Assembly: GCF_002979475.1 (NCBI RefSeq)
Contig: NZ_PCOY01000005.1
Coordinates: 124,001 to 188,000, forward strand
Direction of reading: 5' to 3'
DNA length: 64,000 nt
Origin: Microbacterium sp. MYb62
Lineage (GTDB): Bacteria; Actinomycetota; Actinomycetes; Actinomycetales; Microbacteriaceae
Shown: piece after piece, positions 51,030-59,536 of the stretch
Position numbering within the stretch: the first letter of the stretch is position 1
Layout: every line of letters begins with the position of its first letter
Made by a program: the position numbers and the translations under genes
The notes under the pieces: generated by a model
Databases searched by the model: none
What the model was told of the DNA's origin: nothing
Seen by the model: only the letters and a program-made list of their open reading frames with translations

Positions 51030-51878
51030 TCAGCCGCTCGCTCCGTCGCGGCGAGCGCGGGTCTGCGTGGCGCGCGCCGACAGCAGCTCGTCAGCGGGGT
51101 AGCCCACCTCGGTCAGGATCAGTCCCCGTGCCGCCAGCACCTTGAACTCGCTGGTCCTGGTGAGGGCGTCGCGCAGCACCACGAGGTCGTCGACGTCGAG
51201 GCGCCCCTCCCCCACGGCCACGCAGGCGCCGACGAGCGCACGCACCATGCTGTGGCAGAACGCGTCGGCTTTGACCTCGGCGACGAGCACGCCGTCGGCA
51301 TCGCGCTCCCAGCGATAGTCGAGCAGGGTGCGGATCGTCGTCGCCTCCTCGCGAGGCTTGCAGTATGCCGCGAAGTCGTGCAGCCCGATGAGGGTGCGAG
51401 CCGCAGCATCCATCGCCGGTCCGTCGAGACGACCGCGGACGGTGGTCGTGTCATGGCGGCGCAGCGGATCGAATCCGGTCCGGGTATCGGCGAGACGGTA
51501 GCGATAGCGGCGCCAGACGGCCGAGAAACGGGCGTCGAACCCCGCGGGAGCGATCGACGTGCGGGTGACCGTGACGTCGGAGTAGGCGCCGAGCACGCCG
51601 CGCATGCGCCCGGCGATGGTCTCGGCGGGCTCCAGCGGCGCACGTCCCTGCCTGGCCTCGATGCGCGACCACTGCTTCTCGTCGAGGTCGACGTGCGCGA
51701 CCTGACCGCTCGCGTGCACGCCGGCATCCGTGCGACCCGCGACCACGAACTGCACGTCGGAGCCCACGATCCGCGCGAGCGCCGCCTCGAGCGTGCCCTG
51801 CACCGTGCGGAGCGTCGGCTGCTTCGCCCACCCGCGGAAGTGGGTGCCGTCGTAGGCGATGTCGAGCCGGATGCGCAC
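51030..51878 (-). CDS. truA: tRNA pseudouridine synthase A (TruA)
   Basis: TruA makes pseudouridine at tRNA positions 38-40. The 282-residue protein has the opening RLDIAYDGTHFRGWAKQPTL, the catalytic Asp51 in VVAGRTDAGVHASGQVAHVD, and the later FCHSMVRALVGACVAVGEG motif. Length is normal. An Arg/Ala-rich tail of about 15 residues follows the domain. Confidence 0.96.
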   Translation of the reverse strand: MRIRLDIAYDGTHFRGWAKQPTLRTVQGTLEAALARIVGSDVQFVVAGRTDAGVHASGQVAHVDLDEKQWSRIEARQGRAPLEPAETIAGRMRGVLGAYSDVTVTRTSIAPAGFDARFSAVWRRYRYRLADTRTGFDPLRRHDTTTVRGRLDGPAMDAAARTLIGLHDFAAYCKPREEATTIRTLLDYRWERDADGVLVAEVKADAFCHSMVRALVGACVAVGEGRLDVDDLVVLRDALTRTSEFKVLAARGLILTEVGYPADELLSARATQTRARRDGASG

Positions 51879-51913
51879 GGAGCCAGCCTAGGACAAGCGC
51901 GCCGGCGCGACCT

Positions 51914-52381
51914 TCAGCGCTCGACGAGGATGCCGTCCTCGTCGCTGTAGAGGTGGGCGCCCGGCCGGAACACCACTCCCCCGAACTCGAGCGTGACTTC
52001 CACCTCGCCCGTCCCGAGTTTCGTGCTCTTGCGTGGGTTCGTGCCCAGCGCCTTGACCCCGAGGTCGAGGGCGTCGATCGCGACACGGTCACGGATGACG
52101 CCGTTGATCACGACACCCGCCCAGCCGTTCGCCACCGCCGAGGCCGCGATCAGGTCGCCCATCAACGCGCGCTCCAGCGAGCCGGCCCCGTCGACCACGA
52201 GCACAGCCCCGTCTCCGGGAGCGGCCAGCACGGACTTCACGAGCGCGTTGTCCTCGACGCAGCGGACGGTGCGGATCGGGCCGTCGAACGCCGCCCTCCG
52301 CCCGAACGAGCGCAGCTGCAGCGGGAGCGACTGGATGCCCTCCTCGCGCTCGTCGTACAGATCGGCGGTCGCGACCGGCAT
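51914..52381 (-). CDS. RraA-like protein / HMG-oxaloacetate aldolase family
   Basis: The 155-residue protein matches the RraA/MenG fold: ATADLYDE at the start, LVVDGAGSLERALMGDLIAA, and the active-site GVVINGVIRDRVAIDALDLG. Members are either inhibitors of RNase E or 4-hydroxy-4-methyl-2-oxoglutarate aldolases. The Gly-x-x-Arg-Asp (GVIRD) signature is common to both, so the role is open. It begins two bases after the permease gene ends and is probably co-transcribed with it. Confidence 0.85.
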   Translation of the reverse strand: MPVATADLYDEREEGIQSLPLQLRSFGRRAAFDGPIRTVRCVEDNALVKSVLAAPGDGAVLVVDGAGSLERALMGDLIAASAVANGWAGVVINGVIRDRVAIDALDLGVKALGTNPRKSTKLGTGEVEVTLEFGGVVFRPGAHLYSDEDGILVER

Positions 52382-52383
52382 CC

Positions 52384-53925
52384 TCAGATCCCTCCGTCGA
52401 TCGAACGGATCGTCACGGCCGGCTCGTCCGGCACCATCACCTGCGTCTCACGGTTCAGGCTCTCGCCGCGGAAGAACCGCTTGGACCGCGGGAACAGGTA
52501 CCAGAGGAACATCAGCACGAGACCGAAGGCCAGCGAGCCGACCCCGATCACGAACGTGCCGCCGATGCCGAAGAGGACCGTGTAGCCGTAGTCGACGTCC
52601 CACATGTCGATCGCGGACTGGATGAACGCCCACGCCAGCATGAGTCCGCCCAGCAGCGGGAACAGGCCCTTGAAGAAGAACTCACGGGCGGAGGAGGTCA
52701 GGTCCTTGCGGAAGTACCAGACGCACGCGAAGCCGGTGATGGCGTAGTAGAACGCGATCGCGAGGCCCAGCGACAGGATCGAGTCCTGCAGGATGTTGTC
52801 GCTGATCAGCGTCATCCCCACGTAGTAGACCGAGGCGACGACGCCCATCACGATGGTCGAGAACGACGGAGTCTTGTAGGTCGGATGCACGTCTTTGAAC
52901 TTCGCCGGCAGGGCACGGTACACGCCCATCGCGAGCGTGCCGCGAGCGGTCGGCAGGATCGTGGTCTGCGTCGACGAGATCGCCGAGATGATCACCGAGA
53001 CCACCAGGACCCAGCCGAACGGACCGAGCAGTCCGTCCTTGATCGCGAGGAAGAAGTCGTCGGCATTGGCCTCGTTGCCGAGCCCGGTGCCGTCCTCGCC
53101 GAGACCGGCGTACATCATGGCCGCGATGGTCACGGCGACGTAGGTGAACAGCAGGATGACCGTGGTGAGCAGCGCAGCGCGGCCCGGGATGCGCTTCGGG
53201 TCCTTGGTCTCCTCGTTGAGTGCGAGGCAGGTGTCCCAGCCCCAGTAGATGAAGAGCGCGAGGAGGATGGCCTCGGTGAACCCCGACCAGTCGGTGAACG
53301 CGAACGGGTTCATCCACTCCCAGTCGAAGGGGGTCGGGTTGGGCGCGGTACCGGCGAAGAACTGCCAGAGCGCCGTGACGACGAAGATCGCGAGCGCCAG
53401 GTACTGGATGCCGAGCAGGATGTTCTGGATCCGCTCGCCGATCTCGACCCCCCGCCAGCTGACCCACGTCATGGCCGCGATGAAGGCGACCGCGACCAGG
53501 ACCACTCTCCAGTCGTCGTTCTCGAGGTCCTGGCCGATCAGCGACCAGAAGTAGACCGAGGCGATCTGGGCGAGGTTGGCGAGCACGACCATGCCGGCGA
53601 CGGCGACACCCCAGCCGCCCATCCAGCCCACCCAGGGGCCGAACGCCTTGGTCCCCCAGGTGAAGGTCGTACCGCAGTCGGGAACAGCGTTGTTGAGTTC
53701 GCGATAGGCGAAGGCGATCAGGAGCATCGGCACGAACGCGATGATGAAGGCGATCGGCGCCTGCGCACCGACGGCGAGCACCACGAAACCGAGCGTCGCC
53801 ACGAGCGAGTAGACCGGTGCCGTCGAGGCCAGACCGATGACGGTCGATCCCCAGAGTCCCAGTGTTCCCGCAGCCAGACCCTTGCCGTCGGGTCGTTCCA
53901 GATGAATCGGCGTCGTTGCTGCCAT
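52384..53925 (-). CDS. APC-superfamily amino acid permease
   Basis: The 513-residue membrane protein has about twelve to fourteen hydrophobic helices. It carries the APC opening GLWGSTVIGLASTAPVYSLV with a helix-breaking Gly stretch, and a WGWDTCLALNEETKDPKRIP segment typical of amino acid/polyamine permeases. Substrate is unknown. An RraA-like gene lies two bases downstream. The upstream 99 bp hold no obvious operator. Confidence 0.9.
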   Translation of the reverse strand: MAATTPIHLERPDGKGLAAGTLGLWGSTVIGLASTAPVYSLVATLGFVVLAVGAQAPIAFIIAFVPMLLIAFAYRELNNAVPDCGTTFTWGTKAFGPWVGWMGGWGVAVAGMVVLANLAQIASVYFWSLIGQDLENDDWRVVLVAVAFIAAMTWVSWRGVEIGERIQNILLGIQYLALAIFVVTALWQFFAGTAPNPTPFDWEWMNPFAFTDWSGFTEAILLALFIYWGWDTCLALNEETKDPKRIPGRAALLTTVILLFTYVAVTIAAMMYAGLGEDGTGLGNEANADDFFLAIKDGLLGPFGWVLVVSVIISAISSTQTTILPTARGTLAMGVYRALPAKFKDVHPTYKTPSFSTIVMGVVASVYYVGMTLISDNILQDSILSLGLAIAFYYAITGFACVWYFRKDLTSSAREFFFKGLFPLLGGLMLAWAFIQSAIDMWDVDYGYTVLFGIGGTFVIGVGSLAFGLVLMFLWYLFPRSKRFFRGESLNRETQVMVPDEPAVTIRSIDGGI

Positions 53926-54024
53926 GTCAGAACAGTAGGGCCACCGCGGTTATCGCGTCAACGAGTTTCTTCGACCGAGTGAATCCGCAGCAGAAAACGC
54001 CCCATCACGACGGAATCCGCAGAA

Positions 54025-54390
54025 TCAGCCCCTTCCGAGCATCCCGTCCGCATGGCGGGCCACCCACTCCATCAGGGGCAGCATCCGCTCCATCAGGTCG
54101 CGACCGAGAGGCGTCAGGCTGTACTCGACATGGGGCGGAACCGTCGGCAGCGATTCGCGATGCACCAACCCGTCCTCCACGAGGGTGCGCAGCGTCGAGG
54201 CGAGCATCTTCTCGCTGATGCCGTCGACCTCCCGGCGCAGCACTCCCCACCGTCGCGTGCCATCGGACAGGGAGGAGAGCACCAGCACGCCCCACTTGCT
54301 CATGATGTGGTCGAGGATGACGCGCGTGCCGCAGTTCTGATCGAAGACGAACGGAGTGGATTCCTTTATCTGCGCGAAACTAACCGTCAT
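54025..54390 (-). CDS. HxlR-family transcriptional regulator
   Basis: The 121-residue winged-helix protein has the HxlR pattern: an N-terminal Cys (FDQNCGTRVILDHIMSKWGV), the WGVLRREVDGISEKMLASTL recognition segment and VEYSLTPLGRDLMERMLPLM. Some relatives respond to quinones or aldehydes through the conserved Cys. It is divergent from the NmrA-like reductase, with a palindromic operator directly at its start codon. Confidence 0.92.
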   Translation of the reverse strand: MTVSFAQIKESTPFVFDQNCGTRVILDHIMSKWGVLVLSSLSDGTRRWGVLRREVDGISEKMLASTLRTLVEDGLVHRESLPTVPPHVEYSLTPLGRDLMERMLPLMEWVARHADGMLGRG

Positions 54391-54393
54391 GTG

Positions 54394-54418
54394 GGTACCT
54401 TACTTCAAAGTGGGTACC
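54394..54418. promoter_or_regulatory. Candidate HxlR operator
   Basis: GGTACC (54394-54399) and GGTACC (54413-54418) flank ACTT-CA-AAGT, making an imperfect 25-bp dyad. It begins four bases beyond the HxlR start codon and 66 bases ahead of the reductase gene, so one bound dimer pair could control both directions. Confidence 0.6.
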
Positions 54419-54483
54419 CGTCGATAGGAATGCGGAAGACACATCCGCGGGTTGTCGAGGGTGTCACCTACGAAAGGACCCTC

Positions 54484-55329
54484 ATGACCATCCTCGTCAC
54501 CGGCGCGACCGGCAACCTCGGCCGCCTCATCATCGCCAGCCTGCTCGAGCGCGGCGCCGACCCGCAGTCGATCGTCGCCGGAGCTCGCGACACCGCGAAG
54601 GCCGCCGATCTGGGTGTGCGCGTCGTGCACCTCGACTACACCGACCCCGCATCCGTCGACGCGGCCGTCAGGGGCGTCGACACCGTCGTGCTGGTCTCCG
54701 GCTCCGAGGTCGGCCGCCGCGTGGCCCAGCACCGGGCGGTCATCGAGGCCGCGAAGGCCGCCGGCGTCTCCAAGTTCATCTACACGAGCGCTCCGAAGGC
54801 GACGACGAGCGACCTGATCCTCGCGCCGGAGCACAAGGCGACGGAAGAGCTCATCGCCGCCGCAGGGCTGCCGGCCGTGATCCTCCGCAACAACTGGTAC
54901 ACCGAGAACTACGCCGCCGATCTCGCCCGCGCCGCCGAGACGGGTGTGCTCGCCGCGGGCGCCGGCGAGGGACGCGTCGCCTCGGCGAGCCGCAGGGACT
55001 TCGCGGATGCAGCGGCCGCGGTGGCGCTCGAAGACGGGCACATCGGTGGGGTCTACGAACTGGGCGGCGATGTCGCGTGGACCTACGGCGACCTGGCCAC
55101 CGCCTTCTCCGAGGTGACAGGACGCGAGGTCACGTACGTGCAGGTGGCCTTCGACGACCAGGTCGCGGCGCTGCGCGAAGCCGGTCTCGACGAGGGCACC
55201 GCGGGCTTCGTCGCCGCGCTGGACGCCGGGATCAAGGGCGGCGCCCTCGCCGACGCCGACGGTACGCTCGCGCGTCTGATCGGGCGCCCGACCACTCCGC
55301 TCGTCGAGGGCCTGCGCGCGATCGCCTGA
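54484..55329 (+). CDS. NmrA-like NAD(P)-dependent reductase
   Basis: The 281-residue protein is an atypical short-chain dehydrogenase with the Rossmann motif VTGATGNLGRLI (residues ~5-16), the SKFIYTSAPKA region and LPAVILRNNWYTENYA. This resembles QorB-type quinone reductases and NmrA-family proteins. A GAAAGG site precedes ATG 54484. Divergence from an HxlR regulator is the usual setting for such reductases, which suggests quinone or electrophile stress. Confidence 0.88.
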   Translation: MTILVTGATGNLGRLIIASLLERGADPQSIVAGARDTAKAADLGVRVVHLDYTDPASVDAAVRGVDTVVLVSGSEVGRRVAQHRAVIEAAKAAGVSKFIYTSAPKATTSDLILAPEHKATEELIAAAGLPAVILRNNWYTENYAADLARAAETGVLAAGAGEGRVASASRRDFADAAAAVALEDGHIGGVYELGGDVAWTYGDLATAFSEVTGREVTYVQVAFDDQVAALREAGLDEGTAGFVAALDAGIKGGALADADGTLARLIGRPTTPLVEGLRAIA

Positions 55330-55342
55330 TCGACGCCGGAAG

Positions 55343-55379
55343 ACCGGGCGCCGCTCTCCCCCAGAGAGCGGCGCCCGGT
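55343..55379. terminator. Bidirectional terminator between reductase and envelope-stress locus
   Basis: A perfect 15-bp stem (55343-55357 with 55365-55379) closes a seven-base loop. It begins 13 bases after the reductase stop and 15 bases from the 3' end of the leftward envelope-stress cluster, so it can serve both. Confidence 0.82.
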
Positions 55380-55394
55380 GGTATCAGCGGCCGG

Positions 55395-55742
55395 TCACGA
55401 CACGCCGCGCGATTGCACGTGCGCGACGGTGAGCGTGATGCTCTCCCGACGCAGGCCCCGCGCGCCGAGCACCCCGTCGACGGCGGCGTGCACGGCGTGC
55501 ATGACGTCGGCCGATCTCGCACCGGCATCCACTCCGAGGGATGCCTCCACCGCGACCGCGTCGCCCACGAAGGCGACAGAGACGATCGGCTCCTCCTCCG
55601 CGCGCACCCCGATCGCCTCCGCGCCCGCGCGCAGCAGGTTCGAGATCAGCGATCCGGACCGATAGACGGTCCGCACGCCCGGTGTCGCCCGCACGGCCAC
55701 CTCGATCGCGGCGGCGAGTCCGTCGCGCCCCTCGGGGGTCAT
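55395..55742 (-). CDS. Small Asp23-like protein of the envelope-stress cluster
   Basis: The 115-residue product has a repeated alpha/beta look (GLAAAIEVAVRATPGVRTVY; IVSVAFVGDAVAVEASLGVD; DVMHAVHAAVDGVLGARGL). This resembles one Asp23/Gls24 domain, with the pattern of a strand followed by a helix that starts after a conserved Gly-Val. It overlaps the preceding gene by a one-base-shifted ATGA junction and is the last gene of the cluster. The assignment is by pattern and context. Confidence 0.65.
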   Translation of the reverse strand: MTPEGRDGLAAAIEVAVRATPGVRTVYRSGSLISNLLRAGAEAIGVRAEEEPIVSVAFVGDAVAVEASLGVDAGARSADVMHAVHAAVDGVLGARGLRRESITLTVAHVQSRGVS

Positions 55743-56362
55743 CAGCTCTCCTCCGTCCACGACGACGCCTCCCGGATGTCTCGGACCGCGATGTCGATCG
55801 CGACGATGTTCAGCTCGGTGTGCGCCCGGAGGCTGCGGCCGACCTCGGCCCGGAGCTGCGCGGCGACCAGCGGGATCGGCTGCCCGTGCAGCGCGCTCGC
55901 ATCGATCTCGACCCGGATCGGAGCATCTGCGATCGTCACGTCTCCGTCGAGTCGGCACCGGCCGATGAGCAGACCGGGCACGGCGTTCTCCGCGGAGCGG
56001 ATGAGACCGCGTACTGCTCCTTCGGTGATCCCGAGCTCCACGTCCGGGTCCGGCGAGTCGAAGGGGATGCGCCGCCCAGCGCGGGCGTCCATGGCGATGC
56101 CGTTGAGGATGCGATCGACCCAGTTCTCGTCCACCTCCGGTTCGGCGGCGGTATCCGCGGCGATCAGCTCGGCACCGAGCCCGTGCAGCCGCTCCAGCGC
56201 GTCCAGCGCCAGCTGACAGCCGGGCGATTCGTCGATCGAGCGATCGGCTGGCAGGCGTCCGGCGTCGAGGTAGTCGGTGAGCTCGTCGAGCGTGTGCCCG
56301 TCGAGATCCGTCGGTTCCAGACCGAGCCGGCGGACTTCCGGTGTCCCACTCTCATCGGTCAT
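55742..56362 (-). CDS. Putative anti-sigma / Asp23-like two-part protein
   Basis: The 206-residue product has an N-terminal helical part (LTDYLDAGRLPADRSIDESP, then CQLALDALERLHGLGAEL). This has the look of the cytoplasmic sigma-binding domain that accompanies such ECF factors. The C-terminal half resembles Asp23/Gls24 (ITEGAVRGLIRSAENAVPGL; IRVEIDASALHGQPIPLVAA). It overlaps the ECF sigma gene by four bases, the usual place for an anti-sigma factor. It has no membrane segment. Function is inferred from layout. Confidence 0.65.
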   Translation of the reverse strand: MTDESGTPEVRRLGLEPTDLDGHTLDELTDYLDAGRLPADRSIDESPGCQLALDALERLHGLGAELIAADTAAEPEVDENWVDRILNGIAMDARAGRRIPFDSPDPDVELGITEGAVRGLIRSAENAVPGLLIGRCRLDGDVTIADAPIRVEIDASALHGQPIPLVAAQLRAEVGRSLRAHTELNIVAIDIAVRDIREASSWTEES

Positions 56363-56925
56363 CGCCACTCCTCCATCCGTACGATCATGTATTTCCGGGC
56401 ACGGGCGAGCAGTCCCCGCGCTGTCGACACCGGGATGTCGAGCTCTTCCGAGATCTCCTCGTAGGTGTGGCCGCCGATCTCGCGCAGCACCCAGCACTCG
56501 CGCTGCGCGTCGGGAAGCTCGCGAAGTGCGGCCCCGAGGGCGGCGACTCCCGCGCGCACCTCGACGACGGCTGACGGAGAGGCGTGCAGCGGTGCCGGGC
56601 GGTCGATCGAGTCGATGTCCACCGCAGGCCGGATGGCGCGGATGCGATCCACGGCCTTGCGACTGACGATCCTCATGAGCCAGCTCTTGACCTTCGCGGG
56701 ATCCTCGAGCTCTCCGAACCGCTGCCACGCGGTCACGAACGACTCCTGCACGATGTCGTCCACGTCGGCGGAGGCGTTCAGCATCCGCTGCGTGTAGGCG
56801 CGCATCATCGGCGTGTACCTGCGCACGAGAACCGCGAAGGCCTCGACATCGCCGTCCATCGCACGCCCCGCGACGATGCCGTCATCCGCGTGTTCGAGTG
56901 CCCTGCGAAAGCGTTCGTCTTCCAT
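56359..56925 (-). CDS. ECF-type RNA polymerase sigma factor
   Basis: The 188-residue protein has region 2 (FAVLVRRYTPMMRAYTQRML; DVDDIVQESFVTAWQRFGEL) and region 4 (LRELPDAQRECWVLREIGGH; EISEELDIPVSTARGLLARA) joined by a short linker, as in ECF factors. It probably controls the Asp23 cluster around it. ATG 56925 follows a G-rich site; the longer opening upstream lacks similarity. Confidence 0.93.
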   Translation of the reverse strand: MEDERFRRALEHADDGIVAGRAMDGDVEAFAVLVRRYTPMMRAYTQRMLNASADVDDIVQESFVTAWQRFGELEDPAKVKSWLMRIVSRKAVDRIRAIRPAVDIDSIDRPAPLHASPSAVVEVRAGVAALGAALRELPDAQRECWVLREIGGHTYEEISEELDIPVSTARGLLARARKYMIVRMEEWR

Positions 56926-57048
56926 CCACCCCACCCCTCGATCCGATCCCCTGAGGAATTCGGAACGGACGCCCCACCGGATCGGATCATCTCCTGCCGA
57001 CCTGGGAGGTATCGGGGAGCGGCTCGGGTGAGCCCCTCCCCCCACCCG

Positions 57049-57222
57049 TCACTTCTTGAACGCGTCCTTGACGTTCTCGGCCGCGTCACGGACTTCTCCC
57101 TTGGCCTGCTCGGCCTTGCCCTCGGCGACGAGCTTGTCGTCGTCGGTGACCTTGCCGACGGTCTCCTTCGCCTTCCCGGCGACCTTCTCCGCAGCGGCCT
57201 TGATCTTGTCTTCCGCACCCAT
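57049..57222 (-). CDS. CsbD-family stress protein
   Basis: The 57-residue product is almost entirely Lys/Ala/Glu (AEKVAGKAKETVGKVTDDDK; AEGKAEQAKGEVRDAAENVK), the composition and repeat pattern of CsbD proteins, general-stress proteins of unknown mechanism. A GGAGGAG site precedes ATG 57222. It lies between the ECF sigma gene and the membrane proteins of the cluster. Confidence 0.9.
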   Translation of the reverse strand: MGAEDKIKAAAEKVAGKAKETVGKVTDDDKLVAEGKAEQAKGEVRDAAENVKDAFKK

Positions 57223-57317
57223 GGCGTCTCCTCCTTCTCGTACCGGCCCCGGATCTCGGGGTCGAATCCTCGCGCAGGACCTCCGCGCGTTCGTGTGTCC
57301 GGGCGCGATCGCGCCCG

Positions 57318-57935
57318 TTACCGCACCCGCGTCGGCGACCGGAACCCGTCGCGCCAGCGCCGATCCGACAGGTGCAGCATGATCGGCATACGCACCCCGA
57401 GGAGCTCGTCCCACTCGCGGACGGCCGCCTCCGCCGCGGCGACCACCGCACCGAGAGGGGCGCCCGGTCGCACCGTGACGGCGAGCTCGACGGCCCGCGT
57501 CCCGCCGATGCGGTAGGCGCCGGTCCGTGCCGAGAGCACATCGGGGCGTCTCATCAGCGGCTCGGTGAGCACCGCTTCTGCCACGTTGCGATCGACCGTC
57601 GTCCGCCCGCCGGCGACGTCGACCTCGAGCACCGTCTTCGACCTGCCCCGATTCCGCGTGCCGAGGAAGGCCAGCAGGAGCACGATGAGGATCACGACCG
57701 CCGCCGCCGCGATCAGCAGCGGAACGGACACCGTGCCGGCACCCGGAACCTGCCACGTCCACCCGGCCAGTGCGTCCTGGACATCCCGCGCGGCCGACGC
57801 GGGTCGCTCGATCCACGCCGGCGGATTCCCTGCGGCGAGGACTCCCGCGGCGACCGCGCCGGCCCCCACGACCAGCAGGACGGCACCGACGACGAAGAGC
57901 AGTACGCGGTTCGTCAGCCTGTTCGTCGCATTCAT
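57318..57935 (-). CDS. AmaP-like envelope protein with two membrane helices
   Basis: The 205-residue product has helices at about residues 10-33 (VLLFVVGAVLLVVGAGAVAA) and 67-90 (VSVPLLIAAAAVVILIVLLL), then a cytoplasmic domain with an Asp23-like pattern (AVELAVTVRPGAPLGAVVAA). This is the layout of AmaP, the membrane anchor of Asp23 in Staphylococcus. It overlaps the next gene upstream by four bases. Confidence 0.75.
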   Translation of the reverse strand: MNATNRLTNRVLLFVVGAVLLVVGAGAVAAGVLAAGNPPAWIERPASAARDVQDALAGWTWQVPGAGTVSVPLLIAAAAVVILIVLLLAFLGTRNRGRSKTVLEVDVAGGRTTVDRNVAEAVLTEPLMRRPDVLSARTGAYRIGGTRAVELAVTVRPGAPLGAVVAAAEAAVREWDELLGVRMPIMLHLSDRRWRDGFRSPTRVR

Positions 57936-58498
57936 GCGATCACTCCGTTCGCTTCGACGAGCACACGAGGGGTCGCGGTGAATCCGATGCCGACGAGGGT
58001 GTCGTCCACTGCCGACTCCGCTGCGGATCGATCGACCGGGATGCCGCTGGTCGGCGTGATCCTGACGGCCACGGTCCGTCGCCCCACGGTGACGGCCACC
58101 CGGCTTCTCTCGACGCGGACCCGTCGTGCCACAGCCTCGGCGATCGAGTCTGCGATCACCCCGTCGTCGACGAGGAGGGCAGTCCGTTCCGTCATGCGCG
58201 CCCGGCGGGCCCGACGCCCCGGCAGCACGGCGAGCGCGAGAAGCACGAGGGAGAGGACGACGACGACCGCACCGGCCCCGAAAGGCACGACCTGCGGCTG
58301 GTCCTGGAGCGCGAGCCCGTCGAGCCAGCGGACGGCTCCGGCGCGGAATCCTCCGTCCACCAGCCACCATGCCCCCGCCACGAGCAGCGCGAGGAGCAGC
58401 ACGATGCCGATCGCCGCGACCACCGTCGCGGGAGCCGTGCGCGGCGCATGGGTCTCCCGACGGAGAACGCGCCGATACGTCGCCTCTTCCTTCGTCAT
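57932..58498 (-). CDS. DUF6286-like membrane protein
   Basis: The 188-residue product has two helices near residues 24-46 and 70-92. The C-terminal domain has strand-helix units (RSRVAVTVGRRTVAVRITPT; VDRSAAESAVDDTLVGIGFT), again Asp23-like. It is a diverged relative of the AmaP-like protein encoded next to it, with which it overlaps by four bases. Membership of DUF6286 is by context and topology. Confidence 0.7.
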   Translation of the reverse strand: MTKEEATYRRVLRRETHAPRTAPATVVAAIGIVLLLALLVAGAWWLVDGGFRAGAVRWLDGLALQDQPQVVPFGAGAVVVVLSLVLLALAVLPGRRARRARMTERTALLVDDGVIADSIAEAVARRVRVERSRVAVTVGRRTVAVRITPTSGIPVDRSAAESAVDDTLVGIGFTATPRVLVEANGVIA

Positions 58499-58842
58499 CT
58501 CACCCTCTTCTCGGTGCTCCGGCGGACCCCCGAGTACCGGATGTCCACGGTGCCGACCTCGCGACCGGCCAGCTCCCGCATTCCCTCGATCAGTCCACGC
58601 CGGAGCTCTTCACCGCTCTCGACCAGATTTCCTCCGCGCTCCGCGGCCCTCGCCACCGGAACCGTGACCGCGATCCGCAGCGCGCCGCGGCGATCGGACA
58701 GCTCCACCCCGACATCGCGGACCGAAACCCTTGCGGCGTCGCGGGCGATACCCGTGGCGAGTCGCTGCAGCGCGCGAGCCGTGAAGGTCGTCCGCCCCGG
58801 GACGATCTCCTTCACCGCTTCGACCACGCCGACGGCCGTCAT
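58495..58842 (-). CDS. Second Asp23/Gls24-like protein
   Basis: The 115-residue product has one Asp23-type domain pattern (VSVRDVGVELSDRRGALRIA; VTVPVARAAERGGNLVESGE; LIEGMRELAGREVGTVDIRY). It lacks a membrane segment. Four-base overlaps tie it to the DUF2273 gene and the DUF6286-like gene. Confidence 0.72.
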   Translation of the reverse strand: MTAVGVVEAVKEIVPGRTTFTARALQRLATGIARDAARVSVRDVGVELSDRRGALRIAVTVPVARAAERGGNLVESGEELRRGLIEGMRELAGREVGTVDIRYSGVRRSTEKRVR

Positions 58843-59030
58843 GACGACGAGCGCCGGCCTCGGAAGACGTCGGCGAGCGCGCGCACGTCGATCCGACCGT
58901 CGATGATGCGGCCGGCGACCGCGCCGATCAGCATCGCCAGCGCCACGAGCACGAAGGCCCAGAAGCCCAGGACGACCCAGGTCAACGCGAGCACGGCCGC
59001 GGCCGCCGCACCGATCACCGACGCGTTCAC
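58839..59030 (-). CDS. DUF2273 small membrane protein
   Basis: The 63-residue product is one or two hydrophobic helices (VIGAAAAAVLALTWVVLGFW; FVLVALAMLIGAVAGRIIDG) with a short basic tail (VRALADVFRGRR). This is the usual composition of DUF2273 proteins, which accompany Asp23 genes in Gram-positive bacteria. It overlaps both neighbours by four bases. Confidence 0.85.
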   Translation of the reverse strand: MNASVIGAAAAAVLALTWVVLGFWAFVLVALAMLIGAVAGRIIDGRIDVRALADVFRGRRSSS

Positions 59031-59470
59031 TGGACTCGCGTCTCCTGCGTGTCGTCGCCCTCGTCGTCGGAGGGGATGTGCACGTCGTTGACGGTCACGT
59101 TGACCTCGGCGACCTCCATGCCGACCAGTTCCACCATCGCGCGATGGATGGCCGCGCGGACCTCGTCCGCCACCTTCTGCAGCGACACCGGATACTCCGC
59201 GACGATCGTGACGTCGACCGCCACCTGCGTCTCGCCGACCTCGACGCTGATCCCCTGCGACAGGTCGGTCGTGTTGAGCGCATCGCGGATCGCTCCCACC
59301 ATGCGCGCGGCGCCCCCGCCGAGTGCATAGACGCCGCTGACCTCGCGAGCGGCGATGCCGGCGATCTTCGCCACCACCGCGTCCTCGATCGTGGTCTTCC
59401 CCGCAGCAGCCCCCAGCTGCGATGCGACGATCTGAGCCTTGGGCTGAGTGCCACCAGTCACGTTCGCCAT
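59027..59470 (-). CDS. Asp23/Gls24 family envelope stress response protein
   Basis: The 147-residue protein has the complete Asp23 domain: TTIEDAVVAKIAGIAAREVS, GVYALGGG, VGETQVAVDVTIVAEYPVSL and VNVTVNDVHIPSDDE. It is the best-conserved member of the cluster and its first gene. ATG 59470 was chosen because GGAG sits six bases ahead; an ATG 15 bases upstream has no clear site. Asp23 coats the inner membrane surface in Staphylococcus and limits cell-wall stress. Confidence 0.92.
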   Translation of the reverse strand: MANVTGGTQPKAQIVASQLGAAAGKTTIEDAVVAKIAGIAAREVSGVYALGGGAARMVGAIRDALNTTDLSQGISVEVGETQVAVDVTIVAEYPVSLQKVADEVRAAIHRAMVELVGMEVAEVNVTVNDVHIPSDDEGDDTQETRVQ

Positions 59471-59536
59471 CTTGCGCTCCTTCATCCGTGTGTCCGCCTC
59501 CGGTGCGGAGAGCGGGTCGCCGTTCAGCGACACCAC

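Noticed and set aside
54413..54428. GTCGATAG near the NmrA-like gene as a sixth sigma-28 promoter
   Set aside because: The upstream box at the required 16-base spacing is TTAC, not CTAA, and the gene has no link to motility.
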